NCBI RefSeq assembly: GCF_030440515.1
Contig: NZ_CP076543.1
Span: 1,984,001 to 2,048,000, forward strand
Length of the DNA stretch: 64,000 bases
Origin: Streptomyces xanthophaeus
GTDB lineage: Bacteria; Actinomycetota; Actinomycetes; Streptomycetales; Streptomycetaceae
Direction of reading: 5' to 3'
Positions 58,005 through 64,000 of the stretch are shown here, in pieces (within the stretch, counting starts at the first letter, position 1; each line of letters starts with the position of its first letter). Both the position numbers and the translations under genes were made by a program. The notes beneath the pieces are model-generated. The model searched no databases and was not told where the DNA came from. It worked only from the letters and a program-made list of their open reading frames with translations.

Positions 58005-58925
58005 ATGAAGGCCATCACATACAGCGCATACGGAACACCCGCCACGCTCCAGCTCGTTGACGCACCGCGGCCCAAGGTGGGCCCGGGCGAGGTGCTCGTC
58101 CGCGTCAGGGCCGCGGGGGTCAACCCGGTGGACTGGAAGCTCGCCGCCGGATACCTCGACCCGATCCTCGAAGTCCGCTACCCGGTCATACCCGGATGGG
58201 ACGTGGCCGGAGTCGTCGAAGCGGTCGGCGATGACACCTTCGACTACGCCGTCGGCGACGAGGTCTACGGCTACGTCCGCAAGGAGTGGGTCGAACTCGG
58301 CACGTACGCCGAGCTGGTGTCGGCCCCCGTCCGCACCCTCGCCCGCAAGCCCCGGGAGCTGAGCTTCGAGCAGGCCGCGGGCCTCCCGCTGGCCGGCCTC
58401 ACCGCGTACCAGTCCCTCACCCGCGTCGGCCTCAAGGCCGGGGAGACCGTGGTCATCCACTCCGCGGCCGGCGGCACCGGATCCTTCGGCGTGCAGATCG
58501 CCGTCGCGCTCGGCCTGCGGGTCATCGGCACGGCGGGCGCGCACAACCACGACTACCTGCGCTCCCTCGGCGCGGAGCCCGTGCTGTACGGGGAAGGACT
58601 GGCGGACCGGATCCGCGAGCTCGCGCCCGACGGCGTCGACGCGGGCCTGGACTTCTACGGCGACGACGTCGTCGAGACCCTCCAGTCCCTGGTCAGGGAA
58701 CGTCACCGGGTGGTCTCCATCGCCGATTACGACGCGGCTGCCAAGGGCGCCCACCAGCTGTGGGTGCGCCCGGACACCGCCGACCTGACCTTCCTGGCGG
58801 AACTGGCCGACGCGGGGAAGCTCACGGTCAACGTGGAGCACGCGGTGCCGCTCGCCGAGGCCGCCAGGGCCTGGGAGCTGAGCGCCGCGGGCCGCACGCG
58901 CGGCAAGATCATCCTGACCGTCTGA
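58005..58925 (+). CDS. NADP-dependent oxidoreductase, quinone reductase-like (zinc-free MDR)
   Basis: From the ATG at 58005 the protein has 306 residues. The GroES-like domain has GPGEVLVRVRAAGVNPVDWKLAAGY, and the NADPH fold shows VIHSAAGGTGSFGVQIAVALGLRVIGTAG (AxxGxxG). The zinc-binding cysteines of alcohol dehydrogenases are absent, so it is a quinone-oxidoreductase-type enzyme. RTRGKIILTV is the typical C-terminal GKIVL motif. It follows the DUF2470 gene by 42 bp and could be read from the same iron-controlled promoter. Confidence 0.88.
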   Translation: MKAITYSAYGTPATLQLVDAPRPKVGPGEVLVRVRAAGVNPVDWKLAAGYLDPILEVRYPVIPGWDVAGVVEAVGDDTFDYAVGDEVYGYVRKEWVELGTYAELVSAPVRTLARKPRELSFEQAAGLPLAGLTAYQSLTRVGLKAGETVVIHSAAGGTGSFGVQIAVALGLRVIGTAGAHNHDYLRSLGAEPVLYGEGLADRIRELAPDGVDAGLDFYGDDVVETLQSLVRERHRVVSIADYDAAAKGAHQLWVRPDTADLTFLAELADAGKLTVNVEHAVPLAEAARAWELSAAGRTRGKIILTV

Positions 58926-58957
58926 CCTTCTCGCCTTCTGGCCTTCTGGCCTTCTGA
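58926..58957. repeat. 8-bp tandem repeat, four copies
   Basis: Four units of CCTTCTGG (the first and last vary by one or two bases) directly follow the stop codon. The pyrimidine-rich tract is unusual for the local composition and may be a slippage product. Confidence 0.75.
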
Positions 58958-58991
58958 CGCGGCAGACCGTCCGAACGGCCCCGCGGCACAC

Positions 58992-59030
58992 GTGCGCGCC
59001 GACGGAGCACGGGGCTCCGGCGGCGCGCAC
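58992..59030. terminator. nested hairpin terminator between convergent genes
   Basis: GTGCGCGCCG (58992-59001) pairs perfectly with CGGCGCGCAC (59021-59030), and the loop contains a second GAGC/GCTC stem. It lies between the stops at 58925 and 59035. Confidence 0.72.
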
Positions 59031-59034
59031 CCGC

Positions 59035-59388
59035 TCAGGACGTGATCGGCGTCGCGGACCGGCCCAGCGGCGGCCCGATCGCCCGCAGCGATCCGGGCGT
59101 CCGCCCTTCGCCCCAGCCGATGTGGCGCCGGTAGCTGCCGAGCAGCCCGCGGCTCACCAGCCCCGCTTCGTCCCGTACGGCCGGATCCTCCGGAAGGGGG
59201 TGGGTCAGCGGGGCCACGAACAGCGCGTCCACCGGGCAGTTCGCCTCGCACAGGAAGCAGGTCTGGCAGTCCTCCTGCCGTGCGAGCAGCGGAATCCCCT
59301 CGGGCCCCCGTTCGAAGACATCCGTCGGGCACACCTCCACACACTTGTCGCAGGTGATGCAGCGCTCCGCCGACACCAGTTCGATCAC
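59035..59388 (-). CDS. 4Fe-4S dicluster ferredoxin, AprB-like
   Basis: The protein has 117 residues from a GTG at 59388 overlapping the flavoprotein stop (GTGA). Two clusters are ligated by CITCDKCVEVCPTDVF and CQTCFLCEANCPVDALF, each C-x2-C-x2-C-x3-C-P. The tail of about 55 residues beyond the clusters resembles the AprB subunit of APS reductase rather than a bare ferredoxin. It probably carries electrons to or from the upstream flavoprotein. It ends the operon. Confidence 0.86.
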   Translation of the reverse strand: MIELVSAERCITCDKCVEVCPTDVFERGPEGIPLLARQEDCQTCFLCEANCPVDALFVAPLTHPLPEDPAVRDEAGLVSRGLLGSYRRHIGWGEGRTPGSLRAIGPPLGRSATPITS

Positions 59389-60968
59389 GCCGTCACCACC
59401 GCCTTCGCCGCGGGCCTGGTCCACACCCGGTCCAGGCCGCCGGCCAGGATCCGGTGGTGCTGGGCCGGGTCCTGGTCCGGGTGGTCGAGGCGCTTGGCCA
59501 TCCCCCGGGTCTCGGACCGGGCGAGGGCCGCCGCGTACATCCACCGGGCGTGCGCGGTCATCGCGGCCGCCTGCCGGGCCCTGACCAGGTCGGCCCCCTC
59601 GCCGTGCAGGCCCGCGCGCAGCTGGGACCACGCCGTGTCGAGGGTGCGCAGGGAAGCCGTCAGGACGTCGCCGTGCCGGAGGTAGTTCTTGTCGTAGGGG
59701 AGCACCTCCTGCTGTACGAGCGCCACTGCCTCGCGGTGTTCCGGTCCGGCGGCCGCCCTCCCCGTCGGGCGCAGGCCCGCACCGCCGGCGCCGGTGAGGG
59801 TGCGGCCGGCGGCCCGGCCGGGGCCGAGGGACAGGGCGTGTCCGGCGGCGCCCCGGCCCGCCCAGCTGCCCGAGGAGATGGCCCAGGCGGCGTTGTGGCT
59901 GCCGCCTCCGGTGAAGCCTCCGCAGATCTCCTCGCGGGTGGCCGCGTCCCCGGCGGCGTACAGCCCGGGGACGCCGGTGGCGCAGTCGTCGCCGGTGATC
60001 CGGATGCCGCCGGTGCCGCGGACCGTGCCCTCGGCGAGCAGGGTGACGGCGAACCGGTCGGTGAAGGGGTCGATGCCGAGCCGGTCGAAGGTGAGGAAGA
60101 AGTTGGGCTGCGCGAGGCGCATCGCGGCCCGGGCTCCTTCGTCGGCGCGGTCGAGGCGCGCGTACACCTTGGCGCCGGTGAGGAGTTCGCGGGCGATCAC
60201 GGAGCGGCCGCCCTGGCTGGCCGCGCCCTCCAGGACGCTGCCGTCCTCCTGGTAGAAGGTGGCGAAGGAGTAGAAGGCGGTCTTGGTGACGGAGGTGCCC
60301 TCGGGGGCGATCCCGTAGGCGTTGGAGAACTCCATGCCGGAGAGCTCCGCCCCGGCCTCGGCGGCGAAGAGCGCGCCGTCGCCGGTGTTGGTGTTGGTTC
60401 CGAGGGCTCCGCTGAGGAAGGCGCAGCCGCCGGTGGCGAGGACCACGGCGCCGGCCCGGACCCGGTAGGACTCGTGCAGCTGACGGCGGTAGCCGGCGGC
60501 GCCCGCGACGGCCCCGTCGGCGTCGGTGAGCAGCTCGGTGACCGGGCTGTGGTCGAGGACGCGGACCCCGGCCCGGCGGATCCGGATGCGCATCCGCCGC
60601 ATGTACTCGGGGCCCTGCAGGCCGCCCCGGAGCGGCTGCCCGTCGGAGCCGGTGGGGAACGGGTAACGGCCGTGCGTGGCCAGCTCGTTCATCCGGTCGT
60701 AGGTCTCGTCGAGGACCCGGGCCATCCAGCGGCGGTCGGCCAGGTACCCGCCGAGGCCCTCCCGGGAGGCCATGGCGGCCTCCCGGGCGGCGGGCTCGGG
60801 CGGGACGTACCAGACGCCGGTGCCGCCGGCGGCCGTGGCGCCGCTCGTTCCGCAGTAGCCCTTGTCGGCGAGGACGACCCGGGCCCCCGCCTCGGCGGCC
60901 TTGAGGGCGGCCCAGGTGGCGGCCGGTCCGCCGCCGACGACGAGGACGTCGGTGGCGTACTCGGTCAT
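59385..60968 (-). CDS. FAD-binding flavoprotein of the fumarate reductase/AprA-like family
   Basis: The 527-residue protein has the FAD fold TDVLVVGGGPAATWAALKAAEAGARVVLADKG and SGATAAGGTGVWYVPP, the middle VVLATGGCAFLSGALGTNTNTGDGALFAAEAGAELSGMEFSNAYGIAPEG and GLYAAGDAATREEICGGFTGGGSHNAAWAISSG. The TNTNTGDG and AAGD segments are shared with APS reductase alpha and related flavoproteins. The C-terminal helical domain is of fumarate-reductase type. It overlaps both neighbours by ATGA/GTGA. In this context it likely handles a sulfur oxyanion or sulfonate-derived product. Confidence 0.82.
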   Translation of the reverse strand: MTEYATDVLVVGGGPAATWAALKAAEAGARVVLADKGYCGTSGATAAGGTGVWYVPPEPAAREAAMASREGLGGYLADRRWMARVLDETYDRMNELATHGRYPFPTGSDGQPLRGGLQGPEYMRRMRIRIRRAGVRVLDHSPVTELLTDADGAVAGAAGYRRQLHESYRVRAGAVVLATGGCAFLSGALGTNTNTGDGALFAAEAGAELSGMEFSNAYGIAPEGTSVTKTAFYSFATFYQEDGSVLEGAASQGGRSVIARELLTGAKVYARLDRADEGARAAMRLAQPNFFLTFDRLGIDPFTDRFAVTLLAEGTVRGTGGIRITGDDCATGVPGLYAAGDAATREEICGGFTGGGSHNAAWAISSGSWAGRGAAGHALSLGPGRAAGRTLTGAGGAGLRPTGRAAAGPEHREAVALVQQEVLPYDKNYLRHGDVLTASLRTLDTAWSQLRAGLHGEGADLVRARQAAAMTAHARWMYAAALARSETRGMAKRLDHPDQDPAQHHRILAGGLDRVWTRPAAKAVVTA

Positions 60969-62296
60969 ACGCCCTCCCGGGTGTGCCGGTTGACCGGCCG
61001 GGCGAGGCCGTAGTTCTCGCGGAGGGTGGCGCCGGTGTACTCGGTGCGGAAGAGCCCGCGCCGCTGGAGGATCGGCACGACGTGATCGACGAAGGCGGTC
61101 AGACCGGTGGGCAGGACCGGCGCCATGATGTTGAAGCCGTCGGCGGCGCCCTGCGTGAACCACTCCTGGAGCTGGTCGGCGATCTGCTCGGGGGTGCCGG
61201 CGAAGACGCGGTGACCGCGGCCTGCGCCGAGGCGGGCGATCAGCTCGCGCAGGGTCAGGCCGTCGCGGCGGGCGAGCTCTGCGACGAGGGTGAAGCGGCT
61301 CTTGTTGCCGTTGATGTCCCGCTCCTCGGGCAGGTCCGGTAGCGGACCGTCCAGCGGCAGGCCTGTGAGGTCCACGTTCAGCATCCCGGAGAGCTGGGCG
61401 AGGCCGTACTCCGGCACCTGGAGGTCGGTGAGCTGCTGCTCCAGGGCCTTCGCCTCGGCCTCGGTGGATCCGATGACGGGGGCGATGCCGGGCAGGACGA
61501 GGAGGTCGCTCTCGGCGCGGCCGTACTTGGCGAGGCGGGACTTGAGGTCCTTGTAGAAGGTCTGGCCGTCGGCGAGGGTCTGCTGGGCGGTGAAGACGGC
61601 CTCGGCGTACTGGGCCGCGAACTCCTTGCCGTCCTCCGAGGATCCGGCCTGCACGAGCAGCGGGTAGCCCTGGGGGGAGCGCGGGACGTTGAGCGGTCCG
61701 GCGACGCCGAAGTGCTCGCCGCGGTGGGCGGCGGGGTGCAGCTTGTCGGTGTCGGCGTAGATGCCGCGCTCCTTGTCGAGGACGATCGCGTCGTCCTCCC
61801 AGCTGTCCCAGAGCTTGGTGGCGACGTCGAGGAACTCGCGGGCGCGCTCGTAGCGGAGGTGGTGCTCCAGGTGCTCGTCGCGGTTGAAGTTGCGGGCCTC
61901 GTCGACGGTGCCGGAGGTGACGATGTTCCAGCCGGCCCGGCCGCCGCTGATGTGGTCGAGGGAGGCGAACTTGCGGGCCAGGTTGTAGGGCTCGTTGAAG
62001 GTCGTGGAGACGGTGGCGATGAGCCCGATGTGCTCGGTGACGGCGGCGATGGCGGAGAGCAGGGTGAGCGGCTCGAATCCGCCGAGGGCGTTGTGGCGGG
62101 CCTTGCCCCAGAGGGCGACCCCGTCGGCGAAGAAGATGGAGTCGAGCAGTCCGCGTTCGGCGGTGCGGGCCAGGTCCTGGAAGTAGCGCAGGTCGGTGAT
62201 CAGCTCGGGCCGGCTGTCGGGGTGGCGCCAGGCGGCGTCGTGATGGCCGGCGTTCATCAGGAAGGCGTTGAGGTGGAGGGTGCGGTTCGCGGTCAT
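60965..62296 (-). CDS. LLM class FMN-dependent monooxygenase (NtaA/SnaA/DszA family)
   Basis: The protein has 443 residues from the ATG at 62296. Family motifs are LHLNAFLMNAGHHDAAWRHP, ATVSTTFNEPYNLARKFASLDHISGGRAGWNIVTS, EHHLRYERAREFLDVATKLWDSW, HRGEHFGVAGPLNVPRSPQGYPLLVQAGSSEDGKEFAAQYAEAVF and the late GTPEQIADQLQEWF. This is the NtaA/DszA branch, which needs reduced FMN from a separate reductase and cleaves C-S or C-N bonds. Its place between a SsuC-like permease and an AprA-like protein suggests desulfurisation of an imported organosulfur compound. Confidence 0.9.
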   Translation of the reverse strand: MTANRTLHLNAFLMNAGHHDAAWRHPDSRPELITDLRYFQDLARTAERGLLDSIFFADGVALWGKARHNALGGFEPLTLLSAIAAVTEHIGLIATVSTTFNEPYNLARKFASLDHISGGRAGWNIVTSGTVDEARNFNRDEHLEHHLRYERAREFLDVATKLWDSWEDDAIVLDKERGIYADTDKLHPAAHRGEHFGVAGPLNVPRSPQGYPLLVQAGSSEDGKEFAAQYAEAVFTAQQTLADGQTFYKDLKSRLAKYGRAESDLLVLPGIAPVIGSTEAEAKALEQQLTDLQVPEYGLAQLSGMLNVDLTGLPLDGPLPDLPEERDINGNKSRFTLVAELARRDGLTLRELIARLGAGRGHRVFAGTPEQIADQLQEWFTQGAADGFNIMAPVLPTGLTAFVDHVVPILQRRGLFRTEYTGATLRENYGLARPVNRHTREGV

Positions 62297-62351
62297 GGCT
62301 GTTCCCTGTGTTCGGTGGCGTTGCGTGCGGGGGCGGCCCGGACGGCGCGGG

Positions 62352-62390
62352 GCGGCGGGAGCGGGCGGCGGGAGCGGGCGGCGGGGCAGG
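62352..62390. repeat. 13-bp tandem repeat, three copies
   Basis: Three units of GCGGCGGGAGCGG (third imperfect) lie in the 125-bp gap between the monooxygenase and permease genes. The two genes are on the same strand, so the repeat would lie in the mRNA. Confidence 0.75.
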
Positions 62391-62421
62391 CGGCTGGCGG
62401 CGGGACGGGGCGGGGCGGGCG

Positions 62422-63966
62422 TCAGGCGGGGACGCGCCAGGTGCTCAGGCGGCGTTCGATCGTGACCAGCAGCTGGTTGAAGGCCACGCCGACGGCGGAG
62501 ATGGTGATGATGCCGGCGTACATCTGCGGGATCGCGAAGTTGTACTGCGAGGCGTTGATCAGGTAGCCGAGGCCCGCCTTGGCGCCGATCATCTCGGCGG
62601 CCACCAGGACGAGGATGGAGACCGCGCCGGCCAGCCGGATGCCGGTGAAGATGGCCGGTACGGAGGACGGCAGGATCACCTTCTGGAAGAGCCTCGGGGT
62701 GGACAGGTCCATCGAGCGGGCCAGTCTGACCAGGGTGGGGTCGGCGTTGCCCACCGCACTGATGGTGTTCAGCAGGACCGGCCAGAGGCAGGCGTAGACG
62801 ACGATCGAGACCTTCGAGGTCTCGCCGATGCCGAGGAGCAGGACGAAGACGGGCAGCAGGGCCAGTGCGGCGGTGTTGCGGAACACCTCCAGCAGCGGGC
62901 CCAGCAGTGCGGCGACCGGCCGGTACCAGCCGATGAGCAGGCCGAGCGGGACCGCGATGACGACGGCGATGCCGAAGCCGCCGAAGGAGCGGGCGAGGCT
63001 GGCCCGGGTGTGCTGGCCGAGCTGGCCGTTGCCCAGGAGGTCCCACCAGGCCTTGGCGACCTCGCTGACCGGCGGCAGGAAGGTGGCGTCGACCAGGCCG
63101 AGGCGGGGGGCGGTCTCCCACAGGGCGAGCAGGGCGACGAGGGCCGCCGAGCGGAGGGCGGCGGCGCGCAGCCGGCGGCCCAGCGCCGCGGCGGCCTTCC
63201 GGACGGGGGACGGGGCGTGCCCGGTGCCGGTGCTCCGGCCGGCGCCGGCCCTGGCTGCCGGGGCGGCCTCAGGTCCGGTGACGGGAGCGTCCGGGACCGC
63301 CGGAGCCGCCGGGGTCCCGGAGGGCGCTGAAGTTTCGGGAGCCGGGGAGGCCTCCGGGACTGCGGGATCCGCGGGGCCCTCCGGAACTGCAGGGGCCACT
63401 GGAGTCGCCGGAGTCGCAGAAGCCTCCACAACCGCGGGGACCTCAGGAGCCGCCGGAGCCGCGGGGACCTCCGGGACCGCCGGAGCCGCGGGGGCCTCAG
63501 GAGTCGCCGGAGCCGCGGGGACCTCCGGGGCCGCAGGGGCCGCCAGGCCCGCAGGGGCCGCGTGGACCTCCGGGGCCGCAGGGGCGGCAGGGGCCGCCAG
63601 GGCCGCAGGGGCCGCAGGCCCCTCCGGGACCGCCAGGCCCGCAGGGGCCTCCGGGACCGCAGGGGCCGCCGGAGCCGCAGGGGCCGCCGGAGCCGCAGAA
63701 GCCTCTACGACCGCAGGGACCTCAGGGACCGCAGCGGCCTCCGGGGCCGCCGGAGCCGGCGGGGCCGCCGGGCGGGGGGATGCCGTTGCCGTGGTCGGCC
63801 GGCCGGCGCTGCGCAGGCGGCGTGCCAGCAGCGCCGGGACACCCGGCCGCGTCCGGCGGGACTCCCGGTCGGTGGATGCGGGAGCCTCGGGCTGCTCCGT
63901 GTCCTCCCGTACCGCCTCCTGCCCGGCCGGGGCATCGGTGGCGGGGGTGGTGATGTTCGTGGTCAT
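62422..63966 (-). CDS. ABC transporter permease (SsuC/TauC-like) with long Pro/Ala-rich N-terminal extension
   Basis: The protein has 514 residues. The last 250 are a normal SsuC/TauC-type permease with about six membrane segments: [40 protein letters not shown], the EAA loop [35 protein letters not shown] and [24 protein letters not shown]. Residues about 65-235 are imperfect repeats of [13 protein letters not shown] sequence and must be cytoplasmic and disordered. Normal permeases of this kind have only about 270 residues. The ATG overlaps the stop of the gene to the right. Transport of a sulfonate-like substrate is inferred from family and neighbours. Confidence 0.85.
   Translation of the reverse strand: MTTNITTPATDAPAGQEAVREDTEQPEAPASTDRESRRTRPGVPALLARRLRSAGRPTTATASPRPAAPPAPAAPEAAAVPEVPAVVEASAAPAAPAAPAAPAVPEAPAGLAVPEGPAAPAALAAPAAPAAPEVHAAPAGLAAPAAPEVPAAPATPEAPAAPAVPEVPAAPAAPEVPAVVEASATPATPVAPAVPEGPADPAVPEASPAPETSAPSGTPAAPAVPDAPVTGPEAAPAARAGAGRSTGTGHAPSPVRKAAAALGRRLRAAALRSAALVALLALWETAPRLGLVDATFLPPVSEVAKAWWDLLGNGQLGQHTRASLARSFGGFGIAVVIAVPLGLLIGWYRPVAALLGPLLEVFRNTAALALLPVFVLLLGIGETSKVSIVVYACLWPVLLNTISAVGNADPTLVRLARSMDLSTPRLFQKVILPSSVPAIFTGIRLAGAVSILVLVAAEMIGAKAGLGYLINASQYNFAIPQMYAGIITISAVGVAFNQLLVTIERRLSTWRVPA
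63260..63775 (-). repeat. degenerate tandem repeat encoding the Pro/Ala-rich region of the permease
   Basis: The DNA is built from imperfect 9-bp multiples such as GCCGGAGCCGCGGGGACCTCC and variants, all in frame with the permease. Units encode VPEAPAAPA or close relatives, with no stop codon in about 500 bp. Repeat number is likely to vary between strains. Confidence 0.8.
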
Positions 63967-64000
63967 ACGGTGGCCTCCTCCTTCTCCAGTTGCTGAGCAC
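63963..64000 (-). CDS. C-terminus of the upstream operon gene (probably the ABC ATP-binding subunit)
   Basis: The last 11 codons ([11 protein letters not shown]) and the stop enter the window from the right. The stop overlaps the permease ATG (ATGA). A coupled gene ahead of a SsuC-like permease is usually the ATPase or the binding protein. A charged helical tail fits an ATPase better, but too little is visible to decide. Confidence 0.5.
   Translation of the reverse strand, partial: AQQLEKEEATV

Noticed and set aside
63260..63775. CRISPR-like array or collagen-like gene in the GC-rich repeat region
   Set aside because: The repeats are degenerate, contiguous and in frame with the permease. 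There are no spacers and the encoded protein is Pro/Ala, not Gly-X-Y.
1..64000. tRNA, rRNA, riboswitch and CRISPR signals
   Set aside because: I looked for cloverleaf-like intergenic sequence, T-box or cobalamin-type leaders and regularly spaced repeats and saw none I could support by eye. tRNAscan-SE and Rfam searches would be decisive.

Overview
The window is chromosomal DNA from a high-GC actinomycete, almost certainly Streptomyces. The evidence is strong third-position G/C coding, frequent GTG and TTG starts, many ATGA or GTGA stop-start overlaps, a SepF-like cell-division protein, DUF6099, DUF2470 and FBP-domain proteins, and a DmdR-type iron box. I found no rRNA, tRNA, CRISPR array, prophage or complete insertion sequence. 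There is one MITE-like 166-bp element at 52426-52591.

Layout. 0-9.7 kb: a truncated alpha/beta hydrolase divergent from a MarR regulator with two matching palindromes, a MurA paralogue fused to an N-terminal XRE helix-turn-helix, a class IV aminotransferase, a lipoprotein, a class II glutamine amidotransferase, a cytochrome P450, an FBP-domain protein and a DHA2 exporter. 9.7-32.1 kb: a collagen and hydroxyproline scavenging block. It holds a secreted M9 collagenase, a five-gene oligopeptide ABC transporter, a DPP-IV-like peptidase, aminopeptidase P, a Tat-exported 5'-nucleotidase, and the hydroxyproline genes: epimerase, a second proline-racemase-family enzyme, a three-subunit D-hydroxyproline dehydrogenase, a deaminase and a pyrroline-2-carboxylate reductase-like enzyme. 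A GntR/FCD regulator lies within it. The same short motif (core ATGTSACAT, often next to TAGTAA) occurs at six promoters here, including a 32-nt element repeated exactly upstream of the transporter and the collagenase. The simplest reading is one GntR regulon that digests collagen outside the cell, imports the peptides, cleaves them at proline and degrades the hydroxyproline.

32.1-43.6 kb: a LysR/SDR pair (the SDR lacks the catalytic tyrosine), then a CoA-dependent 2-aminobenzoate (anthranilate) pathway: ligase, PaaX-family regulator, acyl-CoA dehydrogenase, RidA, enoyl-CoA hydratase and the fused aminobenzoyl-CoA monooxygenase/reductase. Two of its promoter regions share a TGAC-N4-GTCA palindrome. 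Inserted in this block are a GNAT protein, a membrane protein and an NTF2-like protein with a SoxR-type box. 43.6-47.2 kb: an anti-sigma-type ATPase and the arginine deiminase genes arcB and arcA. 47.3-51.4 kb: the Pnkp-Hen1 RNA repair pair. 51.5-57.1 kb: homocysteine methyltransferase, an F420-type oxidoreductase, MazG-like pyrophosphatase, an ATPase and a SepF-like protein. 57.2-59 kb: an iron-box-controlled DUF2470 gene and a quinone-oxidoreductase-like gene. 59-64 kb: a translationally coupled, probably sulfur-scavenging operon (ABC transporter, FMN monooxygenase, AprA/AprB-like flavoprotein and ferredoxin) that runs off the right edge.
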